64,000 bases of DNA from Sporosarcina ureae (lineage in GTDB: Bacteria; Bacillota; Bacilli; Bacillales_A; Planococcaceae): assembly GCF_002101375.1 (NCBI RefSeq), contig NZ_CP015207.1, forward strand, positions 2,062,001 through 2,126,000, in the 5' to 3' direction. The position numbers were made by a program, and so were the translations under genes. The notes under the pieces were generated by a model. That model saw only the letters and a program-made list of their open reading frames with translations. It was not told where the DNA came from and searched no databases. Shown here one piece after another: positions 37,052 to 44,794 of the stretch; the first letter of the stretch is position 1; each line of letters begins with the position of its first letter.

Positions 37052-37107
37052 ATAATTATTTTCATTCATATGGAAAACAAAAAACAAATTTAAAGGAGAA
37101 GATATAT

Positions 37108-37335
37108 ATGAGTACAACAACATTTTTAGATGCAAAAGGCCTGGCATGTCCAATGCCGATCGTACGTGCAAAGAAAGCAATGAAGGATATGCAAACAGGA
37201 GACGTTCTTGAGATTCATACGACAGATAAAGGATCGGTGTCCGACCTGACAGCGTGGGCTACTTCTGGTAATCATGAAATAAAAGATCAGCAACAAGAGT
37301 CTGATGTCTTTAAATTCTGGATCCAAAAAGGATAA
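37108..37335 (+). CDS. TusA-family sulfur carrier
   Basis: A 75-residue stand-alone TusA-like protein with the signature Cys in [18 protein letters not shown]. It is very similar to the N-terminal domain of the fusion encoded three cistrons earlier, suggesting duplication within the operon. It carries sulfur as a persulfide. The ATG follows AAGGAGAAG. Confidence 0.9.
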   Translation: MSTTTFLDAKGLACPMPIVRAKKAMKDMQTGDVLEIHTTDKGSVSDLTAWATSGNHEIKDQQQESDVFKFWIQKG

Positions 37336-37392
37336 ACTGAGGATAGAGGGAATAACTGTCTCCCTCTTTCGTCTGGAAGAAGGGAGGACATC

Positions 37393-38169
37393 ATGACTAT
37401 TCCATTTATTATCACGATCTTCCTTATTGGATTTGTGGGCTCATTCCTTTCCGGTATGATGGGAATTGGTGGCGCAATTGTCAAGTATCCAATGTTGCTA
37501 TTTATTCCTGCATTACTTGGCTTTACTGCATTTACACCACATGAAGTATCCGGTATTACGGCAGTGGAAGTTTTCTTTGCATCACTTTCAGGAGTTTTAG
37601 CGTATCGAAAGAGTAATTTGATCTTGAAACCACTCGTTCTCTATATGGGAATCAGTGTATTAGTTGGCAGTGTCCTTGGCGGTGCTGGTTCCAGTATGCT
37701 TTCAGAAGCTACCGTCAACGTGATCTACGGTGTTCTAGCTGTCATGGCAGCTATTATGATGTTTATTCCGAAAAAAAATCTTGACAATCAGCCGATTGAT
37801 GAAATTACATTCAATCGTTTCATAGCTTCGAGTGCGGCTTTTATCATCGGATTGGCAGCTGGAATCGTCGGAGCTGGCGGTGCATTCATCATGGTCCCGA
37901 TTATGCTCGTAGTACTAAAAATTCCCACACGCGTCACAATCGCTACATCACTAGCGATTACGCTGTTATCATCGGTGGGCTCGGCGTCAGGCAAGCTCTT
38001 AACAGGGCAAGTACCTTATGGCCCAGCTCTCGTAATGATCATCGCAAGCATCATCGCGGCTCCGATCGGTGTAAAAGTGAGCCGGAAAGTAAACACCAAA
38101 GTATTACAAAGCATTCTAGCCGTATTGATCATCGCCTCGGCCGTGAAAATATGGTGGGACATATTCTAA
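37393..38169 (+). CDS. TauE/SafE-family sulfite exporter
   Basis: A 258-residue membrane protein with about eight TM helices and two Gly-rich repeats ([17 protein letters not shown] and [18 protein letters not shown]). Members export sulfite or other organosulfonates. Placed after a persulfide dioxygenase, it would remove the sulfite that enzyme makes. The ATG follows AGAAGGGAGG. Last gene of the operon, with a strong terminator. Confidence 0.88.
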   Translation: MTIPFIITIFLIGFVGSFLSGMMGIGGAIVKYPMLLFIPALLGFTAFTPHEVSGITAVEVFFASLSGVLAYRKSNLILKPLVLYMGISVLVGSVLGGAGSSMLSEATVNVIYGVLAVMAAIMMFIPKKNLDNQPIDEITFNRFIASSAAFIIGLAAGIVGAGGAFIMVPIMLVVLKIPTRVTIATSLAITLLSSVGSASGKLLTGQVPYGPALVMIIASIIAAPIGVKVSRKVNTKVLQSILAVLIIASAVKIWWDIF

Positions 38170-38177
38170 TCAAGCAC

Positions 38178-38223
38178 AATCGCCAGCACATCGTTCAACG
38201 AACATGTGCTGGCGATTTTTTGG
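38178..38223 (+). terminator. Terminator of the sulfur operon
   Basis: AATCGCCAGCACA pairs exactly with TGTGCTGGCGATT and is followed by TTTTTGG. Confidence 0.95.
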
Positions 38224-38334
38224 TGAAGTCATAAGTGGAAACATCATTAAACTCACTTCTGATCTAGCAGGTGACTCCCGTTAAGTAAATGTGGAATCAA
38301 TATACGTTACTACCATCGGCATAGTAAACTAGTT

Positions 38335-38470
38335 GATCAGCGTGGAAGGCGGCGACCGATGGATCAGCCCGACAGGTGAGACAACTAAAGGGAGCTTGCG
38401 ACCTAGTTGGCTCACCGCGGGCCCATGGGAAAGCGTCCGCCTGGAACGCAGATCAACGGTGCCTTCACCT
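38335..38470. repeat. Dispersed palindromic intergenic element, family 1 (reverse orientation)
   Basis: The reverse complement is about as long as, and closely similar to, the copy at 735-880, including the core and the CTGATCCATCGG region. No gene. The sequence between 38224 and 38592 otherwise shows nothing recognisable. Confidence 0.8.
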
Positions 38471-38591
38471 TTCTTACTTTCATTGCAAGGTATTAAAAGT
38501 GATACTAATTTCGAAACATTCTATTAAATTACCTTGCAATAGACTAGGAATAGCCGTATACTATTTTTCAACGATGGAAAACGAATAGACA

Positions 38592-38700
38592 TACTCTTAT
38601 CAAGAGCGGCGGAGGGATTAGGCCCTGTGATGCCCGGCAACCGGCAAAAGCAAAGGTGCTACTTCCTACAAACTTTCAGTAGTTTGGAAGATAAGGGAGG
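38592..38700 (+). promoter_or_regulatory. SAM-I (S-box) riboswitch
   Basis: The S-box core is present in order: CTTATCAAGAG, GGCGGAGGGA, GGCCCTGTGATGCCCGGCAACC, AAGGTGCTACTTCC, and the closing GGAAGATAAG, which pairs with CTCTTATC. It senses S-adenosylmethionine. With the terminator just after it, it should switch the sulfhydrylase gene off when SAM is plentiful. Confidence 0.95.
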
Positions 38701-38714
38701 AATAAGCGAAAGCA

Positions 38715-38748
38715 GAGCCCTCTTCTTATTATGGAAGAAGGCTTTTTT
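38715..38748 (+). terminator. Riboswitch-controlled terminator
   Basis: GAGCCCTCTTC and GAAGAAGGCTT form the stem, followed by TTTTTTC. It ends the S-box leader. Confidence 0.85.
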
Positions 38749-38838
38749 CTATATATTGCTAATCGTCGTCTTGCGTTTTTCTTGTCTAGTCCTAGGAATT
38801 TCGATGTTCCATCAATACACGAAAAAAGGGGAATGGTT

Positions 38839-40119
38839 ATGACGAAATTACAGCCAGAAACGATATTATTACATGGAGGACAAAAGCCAGATTCGGAAAC
38901 AGGCTCACGTGCGTTGCCGATTCATCGTACGACTTCTTATGTGTTCAGAGACACGGAGCATGCACAAAACTTATTCGCTTTGAAAGAAGCGGGCAATATC
39001 TATACAAGAATTACGAATCCGACGGTAGCCGTATTTGAAGAGCGTGTAGCCCAGCTAGAAGGCGGATCAGCGGCAGTTGCCCTGTCTTCCGGAATGGCGG
39101 CAATTGCATTCTCTATTATGAACATTGCTGAAGCGGGTGATGAAATCGTTGCAGCCAGCAATCTCTACGGCGGTACATACAACTTATTCGCTGTGACATT
39201 ACCCCGCTATGGCATCAAAGTGAAGTTTGTTGACGCGTCAGATCCAAAGAACTTTGAAGCAGCTATTACAGATAAAACGAAAGCGTTGTTTGCAGAAACA
39301 ATCGGTAATCCAAGTTTGCAAGTTCTTGACGTAGAAGCCGTTGCGAACATCGCACATGAAAATGGACTTCCATTGTTAGTAGACAATACATTCCCGTCTC
39401 CTTATGGATCAAATCCGATCGAGTATGGTGCCGATGTAGTTATTCATTCCGCGACAAAGTGGATTGGCGGACACGGTACGACAATCGGTGGTGTGGCAGT
39501 TGATGCAGGGAAATTTGACTGGACGCAAGGTAGGTTCCCTGGTTTTACAGAGCCGGATGAATCCTATCATGGCTTACGTTACGGAATCGATACAGCTGCT
39601 GCAGCTTTCGCAACGAAATTACGTGTACAATTGCTGAGAGACTTCGGCCCATGTCTGTCACCAGATAGTGCATTCAACTTGTTGCAAGGTTTGGAAACAC
39701 TTCATTTGCGCGTACCTCGCCACAATGAAAACGCACAAAAAGTTGCTGCATTCCTGCAAGAACATCCGGCAGTAGAATGGGTGACGTATACAGGTCTAGA
39801 AGATCATCCAACAGTAGAATTGGCAAATAAATATTTAAAAAATGGCTATGGTTCAATTATCGTATTCGGTATTAAAGGTGGACGCGATGCAGGAAGACAA
39901 GTAATCGACAATGTAGAAATTTGGTCTCATGTAGCGAATGTGGGAGATGCGAAGTCATTAATCATTCACCCGGCATCCACAACTCATCAGCAGTTGTCTG
40001 TGGAAGACTTGAAAGACTCAGGCGTTAGTGAAGAGCTAATTCGCTTATCTGTAGGGTTGGAGTCAGCAGAGGATATTATTGCCGATTTGAAGCAAGCAAT
40101 CGAAAAAGTGGCAAACTAA
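38839..40119 (+). CDS. metY: O-acetylhomoserine aminocarboxypropyltransferase (sulfhydrylase)
   Basis: A 426-residue Cys/Met-metabolism PLP enzyme that makes homocysteine from O-acetylhomoserine and sulfide. Lys207 in [12 protein letters not shown] is the PLP lysine. The pattern ([44 protein letters not shown]) is that of the long MetY group rather than MetB/MetC. The start at 38839 follows AAAAGGGG; the longer frame runs into the riboswitch terminator. Regulated by the S-box upstream. Confidence 0.93.
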   Translation: MTKLQPETILLHGGQKPDSETGSRALPIHRTTSYVFRDTEHAQNLFALKEAGNIYTRITNPTVAVFEERVAQLEGGSAAVALSSGMAAIAFSIMNIAEAGDEIVAASNLYGGTYNLFAVTLPRYGIKVKFVDASDPKNFEAAITDKTKALFAETIGNPSLQVLDVEAVANIAHENGLPLLVDNTFPSPYGSNPIEYGADVVIHSATKWIGGHGTTIGGVAVDAGKFDWTQGRFPGFTEPDESYHGLRYGIDTAAAAFATKLRVQLLRDFGPCLSPDSAFNLLQGLETLHLRVPRHNENAQKVAAFLQEHPAVEWVTYTGLEDHPTVELANKYLKNGYGSIIVFGIKGGRDAGRQVIDNVEIWSHVANVGDAKSLIIHPASTTHQQLSVEDLKDSGVSEELIRLSVGLESAEDIIADLKQAIEKVAN

Positions 40120-40124
40120 TATAT

Positions 40125-40163
40125 GAAAAAGAACACCGTCGCTAGTGCGATGGTGTTCTTTTC
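40125..40163. terminator. Terminator between metY and the BCCT gene
   Basis: AAAGAACACCGTCGC pairs with GCGATGGTGTTCTTTT. Acts for both convergent genes. Confidence 0.85.
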
Positions 40164-40167
40164 TCTA

Positions 40168-41655
40168 CTAACGCTTTATTCGTTTCTTTTCATCTTTTAG
40201 TGATTTGAACAGCGAGACAACCATCATAATGAGGATGATGGAGAATGGCAAAGCGGCAATAATGATGACGTTTTGCAGTGCATCCAATCCTCCGACATAT
40301 AATAGAATGATGGCGATGGCAGATTGAATTACGCCCCATACAACTTTCAAATTATTTGGTGGAGTCAATGAACCATATGACGACTGCATGCCGAGCACAA
40401 ATGTAGCCGAATCCGCTGAAGTGATAAAGAACGATGTAATCAACAAAATGGCAATGACTGATATGACGAATGACAAAGGCAATTCGCTGAACATCTCAAA
40501 GATTGTCAGTTCAGTTGCACTTGCAGCCAAGTCGACAATTCCAGCTTTTTGCGTTTCAATTGCTGTCGTACCAAATGCTGTGAACCAGATCATACTCAAC
40601 ACAGTAGGAACAACTAGTACGCCAATCATGAACTCGCGAATCGTTCTACCTTTTGATACGCGGGCAATGAACATTCCGACAAATGGTGCCCAAGCTATCC
40701 ACCAAGACCAGTAGAATAGAGTCCACCCATTTAGCCAAGTACGATTTTCAGGGGTGAGCGGTGCAGTACGGAAACTCATACGAATGAGATTTTCCAGGTA
40801 GCCACCAATGGAATCCGTGAACATGTTGAAAATCAATAAAGTTGGTCCAAGCACGATCATGAAAATTAACAATGCCAAAGCTAAAATCATATTGGCATTG
40901 GATAAAATTTTAATTCCTTTTCCAAGTCCACTCCACGCAGATATAAGGAATAATACTGTTACCACTGCAATGATAAAGAATTGGGACCAGAAGCCTATTG
41001 ATACACCAAATAAGTAATTGAGCCCGGCGTTTATTTGGACAGCTCCAAAGCCAAGTGATGTCGCCACACCGAAAACAGTGGCAAAAATAGCGAAGACGTC
41101 AATGACTGTGCCGAGCTTTCCATCTACTCGATCACCAAAAATTGGACGAAGTGTAACGGAGATTAATCCAGGTTGTCCTTTGCGGAATTGGAAATATGCC
41201 AATACTAAAGCGGTCATACCGTATACAGACCAAGCATGGAAACCCCAATGGAAAAATGTCGACTGCATTGCTTCTTTATAAGCAGCTTTTGTTTCAGGAG
41301 CTTCTGTAGCAGGACTTACTGCGTAATGCGAAAGAGGTTCGGCCGCCCCGTAGAACACGAGTCCGATTCCCATACCAGCGGAAAATAACATCGCTAACCA
41401 TGAAAACATGGAAAACTGCGGTCTGTCATTATCCTTTCCTAATCGGATTTTCCCGATCGGACTGAATATCAAGAATACCGAAATGAAGAATAACATGGAG
41501 ACGGTCAGTAAGTAATACCAGCCGAATGAATCCGAAATAAAGTCCTTAATAGCGGACGTGATTTCTTCGAAGTGTGTAGGGGCAATAACGCCGTATCCCA
41601 CTGCCAATATGACGGCCACTAATGTAATGTAAAATGTTATAGAAGTTTTTTTCAT
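40168..41655 (-). CDS. opuD: BCCT-family glycine betaine transporter
   Basis: A 495-residue betaine/choline/carnitine carrier with twelve TM helices. The substrate region WSWWIAWAPFVGMFIARVSKGRTIREF, conserved in BCCT proteins, is present, as is FYGAAEPLSHY. It takes up betaine-type solutes with Na+ for osmoprotection, complementing the ABC system at 6.6-9.0 kb. ATG after AAGGAGGAAC. Monocistronic. Confidence 0.92.
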   Translation of the reverse strand: MKKTSITFYITLVAVILAVGYGVIAPTHFEEITSAIKDFISDSFGWYYLLTVSMLFFISVFLIFSPIGKIRLGKDNDRPQFSMFSWLAMLFSAGMGIGLVFYGAAEPLSHYAVSPATEAPETKAAYKEAMQSTFFHWGFHAWSVYGMTALVLAYFQFRKGQPGLISVTLRPIFGDRVDGKLGTVIDVFAIFATVFGVATSLGFGAVQINAGLNYLFGVSIGFWSQFFIIAVVTVLFLISAWSGLGKGIKILSNANMILALALLIFMIVLGPTLLIFNMFTDSIGGYLENLIRMSFRTAPLTPENRTWLNGWTLFYWSWWIAWAPFVGMFIARVSKGRTIREFMIGVLVVPTVLSMIWFTAFGTTAIETQKAGIVDLAASATELTIFEMFSELPLSFVISVIAILLITSFFITSADSATFVLGMQSSYGSLTPPNNLKVVWGVIQSAIAIILLYVGGLDALQNVIIIAALPFSIILIMMVVSLFKSLKDEKKRIKR

Positions 41656-41811
41656 AGTTCCTCCTTTTTTGAACGTAGTCTGAGAAATGAGCTAAGTACA
41701 TAATCGAAACCGTAGAATAAAATTGCACACATACATTTGATAATACCCGTTTTGCCGCTCATGTAAACGCTGAAAAATGTCGGTTTATTGCCGGATTAAT
41801 CGCAAATACAA

Positions 41812-41846
41812 ATAAAAAAGACGAGAGAAATTTCCTTCTCGTCCAA
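41812..41846 (-). terminator. Orphan minus-strand terminator
   Basis: GACGAGA/TCTCGTC stem followed on the minus strand by TTTTTTATTT. No convincing minus-strand gene ends here. The 41656-42025 gap contains the opuD promoter region and otherwise only a doubtful minus-strand ORF. Confidence 0.6.
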
Positions 41847-42025
41847 TATGTAAGTTGGTTCTGTAGTGTCATTCATGTACTTGCCCAGAATCATCAGCTT
41901 GTGCTTGTGACAGTATACATGAAACGTATGGGTGATTTCCACCCTAACGAATGATTTCACTTCACACAATAAAAACCATAGCCATGTTATACTATAGAAA
42001 CGAAAGAAATGAGGAGGAGATTTTC

Positions 42026-42202
42026 GTGCAATATTCACAACCTAAGATGCTGCAGCTCGTAAAGCATAGCCCAGAGTTAAATAGAAAATTGAAAGCGATT
42101 ATGAAAGAGCATGAGCTGGAGAAAAGCTTTGCATTGAAAGCACTTTATCATGCAGAAGTGAAAGACGGCGGAGTCTATCAGCGAGATTATCAGGAGCTAT
42201 AA
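42026..42202 (+). CDS. Small hypothetical protein
   Basis: A 58-residue charged protein starting at GTG behind GAGGAGGAG (MQYSQPKMLQLVKHSPELNR...). Predicted to be mostly helical and soluble. A TATACT box lies about 40 bases upstream. No family recognised. Confidence 0.65.
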   Translation: MQYSQPKMLQLVKHSPELNRKLKAIMKEHELEKSFALKALYHAEVKDGGVYQRDYQEL

Positions 42203-42354
42203 GTTTACACTCCCTTATATAGCGTATGAAGTAATAGATAGTGTTCACAAGAAGACTGATGAGAGATTCTTTTTATCGGTCTTTTATACTATTCATTTGA
42301 AATAACAAAAAATAGCGGGTGTGCTTGTGATATACTAGTTGTAAATTGAATAGA

Positions 42355-42530
42355 ATATTTTGGTTCTTTGCATTATTGTAAAGATGAAAAAGGAAACAGG
42401 TGAAAATCCTGTACGGTCCGGCCACTGTAAATGGGAAGTATCTTCAAAATACCACTGGTGAAATACTGGGAAGGTTGAAGACGTGATGATCCATAAGTCA
42501 GGAGACTTGCCAAAATACCATGCGTTACGC
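42355..42530 (+). promoter_or_regulatory. Cobalamin riboswitch
   Basis: Conserved elements appear in order: AGGAAACAGGTGAAAATCC, GGTCCGGCCACTGTAAATGG, CCACTG, TACTGGGAAGG, GATGATCCATAAGTC and the B12 box AAGTCAGGAGACTTGCC. It binds adenosyl- or methylcobalamin and, with the terminator at 42601, would shut the operon when B12 is abundant. Confidence 0.95.
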
Positions 42531-42600
42531 CTCCCAGGAAGAGGTATGCATATTGTATCGGATTTACTAAGTCATTAGCCGAAGTCTGCCTATACATAGT

Positions 42601-42634
42601 GCCCTTGTCTCTTTCTGGAGGCAAGGGCTTTTTT
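42601..42634 (+). terminator. Riboswitch-controlled terminator
   Basis: GCCCTTGtCTC pairs with GAGgCAAGGGC, followed by TTTTTTAC, 38 bases before the first gene. Confidence 0.88.
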
Positions 42635-42672
42635 ACGTTCAATTTATGATACTAGTATGAGGGGGAAACCAT

Positions 42673-44781
42673 TTGTTTAAGCGTTATGTATCTATCATCG
42701 CAAGTGTTTTACTAGCAGTAATGATGCTGTTGCCTGTCACAAGTTCAGTTGCTTTAGCTACCACGGATGTCCAACAAAGTGAAGTAAGTCCGCAAGCCAC
42801 TAATTACATGGTAGATGTGGAAGTAGAAGGTTTATCGGGAGTAATTTTAAAAGAAGCGATTGAAGTTACAACAGGGCAAAATGCTTTAGAGGCATTGAAG
42901 AAAGCACTAGATAGTAAGAGCGTCCATTATACTGTTCAAGAAAGTGATTTTGGAGCTTATGTAACTTCCATTAATAATGAAGAAGCAGGGTCATTAGGTG
43001 GCTGGGATGGCTGGAATTATACAATAAACGGACAAGCACCTGCTATTGGTGCTGCTGCATATGTATTAAAAAATACTGATCAAGTGAAATTCTTTTACAG
43101 TCGTTGGGCAGCCCTTTCTACACCTACTAGTCTTGTAGAAGGTAGTAACAACCCTGCGATTACAGTGAATCTTATAGGTGATACTTTTACACCGGCAGCG
43201 CTAGAATCGGAATATTGGACTGTCGGACAATCGGGATTGACTATTTCTAAAATTACTCAAGACACAGATCAGCAAGTGACGATTCAATTGGAAGGCACCG
43301 TACAACATGAAAACTTCACGCTTAATGCTGCTAAAGCAACAGTTGTAGGAAAAGCAGCGGAAGCACTACACATTACTGTAGTGGCAAGTCAAACGCGTGT
43401 ACCCGAAGCGATTGAAAAAGTTACAGATTACATACTGAGTAAATCAGTATCGAGCGAGTGGTTGGCAGTTGGTTTAGTAAAAGCAGGGGGAGCTGTTCCG
43501 AACAGCTATGAAGCCATATTTGATAATAATGTCCAACAACAAATTGTTGATAACTTAGAACGACTAAAAATAACAGATGCAGAACGTTTGACGATAGCTG
43601 CGGCAGCGATAGGGAGAGACCCTAAGAACGTCAATGGTATAGATTTACTCGATAAAATCTATAACAGTATAGATATAAGAAACGTAGATACTATGACACG
43701 CCAAGGAACGAATGGTTTGATTTTCGCATTGATTGCACTCGATACAAAAAACTATGAAGTTCCAAAAGATGCAAGATGGAATCGTGAAAAAATAGTCGCA
43801 TCCCTTTTAAGTTATCAAAGAGATGACGGTGCATGGAGTTTATCTACAAGCAATACAGGCTCTGCAAGCTATGACATAACGGCGATGGCACTTATTGGTT
43901 TAGCACCTTACAAGGAACAACCAGCCGTCAAAAAAGCTATCGAGAAAGCCGTGACATTTTTGTCTAAAAACCAAGGTCCTACCGGCGGATTTGATGAAGC
44001 GTTCGTAGGCGGTATTTCTAGTGAAGCAACTTCACAAGTTATCATTGGTTTGACAGCCAATAACATCGATCCACAAGGTGAACAGTTTACAAAGAATGGC
44101 ATCAACTTGATAGATCACTTGTTAAGCTTCCAAACAGAAAATGGCGGCTTCAAACATACTATAACGGGTTCGACAGATGGTATGGCTACAGAGCAAGCGC
44201 TTCAAGGTCTTGTAGCATTTGATTTATTTACAAAAGGTGAAGGCCGATTATATGATTTTTCGGATCAACCCGCGCGACTTGAAGTTTCAAGTCATTCAAC
44301 TCTTCAAGGAATTGTGAATAATAGCCTTCTACATGTGCAGAAAAACAAAAATGAAGCTTGGTCTTCCATATTTATTGAAAATACCGAAATGATTGAAGGA
44401 TATTATGTTGTGCAAGCTGGAGAAAAAGGTACCCAAAAAGAAACAAGGATTCCTGAAGGGGCGAAGAAAGTATTCATAGTAGATAATGATCGTCCATATC
44501 GCTATTTCGATGCGAAAGTAGTAGCACCCTCTCATGAGTTTACAGTCACATTTAACAAAGAAATACAAGATTCAAAAGAGAATCTGGATAAAATCTATGT
44601 AGAAGATGTAACAGGTAAGCGTGTGCCAGTTACCGTAAAAGCGAATGGTTTAAAAGCTACCGTTACACCTGAAACAGACTATCAGAAAGGGCAGTTGTAT
44701 TCTCTAGTTGTGATTGATCCTGTCTCTACAGAAGGAAAAACATTAAAACAAGCAGCTCGACAACTATTCATCATTAAATAA
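42673..44781 (+). CDS. Secreted transcobalamin-like protein (DUF4430 plus alpha/alpha barrel)
   Basis: A 702-residue exported protein starting at TTG behind GAGGGGG. A signal peptide covers residues 1-29 (cleavage after ALA). Residues about 45-130 match DUF4430, the beta-domain type of transcobalamin and intrinsic factor (GGWDGWNYTINGQAP). Residues about 245-540 are prenyltransferase-like alpha/alpha-toroid repeats (YQRDDGAWSL, GPTGGFDEAF, FQTENGGFKH). A beta-rich, SbsA Ig-like C-terminus ends with FTVTFNKEIQDSKENL. Placed behind a B12 riboswitch and before an ECF transporter, it is probably a cobalamin-binding protein. No anchor is visible. The barrel is strongly similar to that of the next gene. 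Confidence 0.82.
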   Translation: MFKRYVSIIASVLLAVMMLLPVTSSVALATTDVQQSEVSPQATNYMVDVEVEGLSGVILKEAIEVTTGQNALEALKKALDSKSVHYTVQESDFGAYVTSINNEEAGSLGGWDGWNYTINGQAPAIGAAAYVLKNTDQVKFFYSRWAALSTPTSLVEGSNNPAITVNLIGDTFTPAALESEYWTVGQSGLTISKITQDTDQQVTIQLEGTVQHENFTLNAAKATVVGKAAEALHITVVASQTRVPEAIEKVTDYILSKSVSSEWLAVGLVKAGGAVPNSYEAIFDNNVQQQIVDNLERLKITDAERLTIAAAAIGRDPKNVNGIDLLDKIYNSIDIRNVDTMTRQGTNGLIFALIALDTKNYEVPKDARWNREKIVASLLSYQRDDGAWSLSTSNTGSASYDITAMALIGLAPYKEQPAVKKAIEKAVTFLSKNQGPTGGFDEAFVGGISSEATSQVIIGLTANNIDPQGEQFTKNGINLIDHLLSFQTENGGFKHTITGSTDGMATEQALQGLVAFDLFTKGEGRLYDFSDQPARLEVSSHSTLQGIVNNSLLHVQKNKNEAWSSIFIENTEMIEGYYVVQAGEKGTQKETRIPEGAKKVFIVDNDRPYRYFDAKVVAPSHEFTVTFNKEIQDSKENLDKIYVEDVTGKRVPVTVKANGLKATVTPETDYQKGQLYSLVVIDPVSTEGKTLKQAARQLFIIK

Positions 44782-44794
44782 GGAGGTATGCGTT

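Noticed and set aside
38731-38838. N-terminal extension of the sulfhydrylase
   Set aside because: It lies in the S-box terminator region and the family length and ribosome site support the start at 38839.
41796-42038. 80-codon minus-strand ORF
   Set aside because: It overlaps the promoter and leader of the small plus-strand gene, has no ribosome site and reads through a terminator hairpin.
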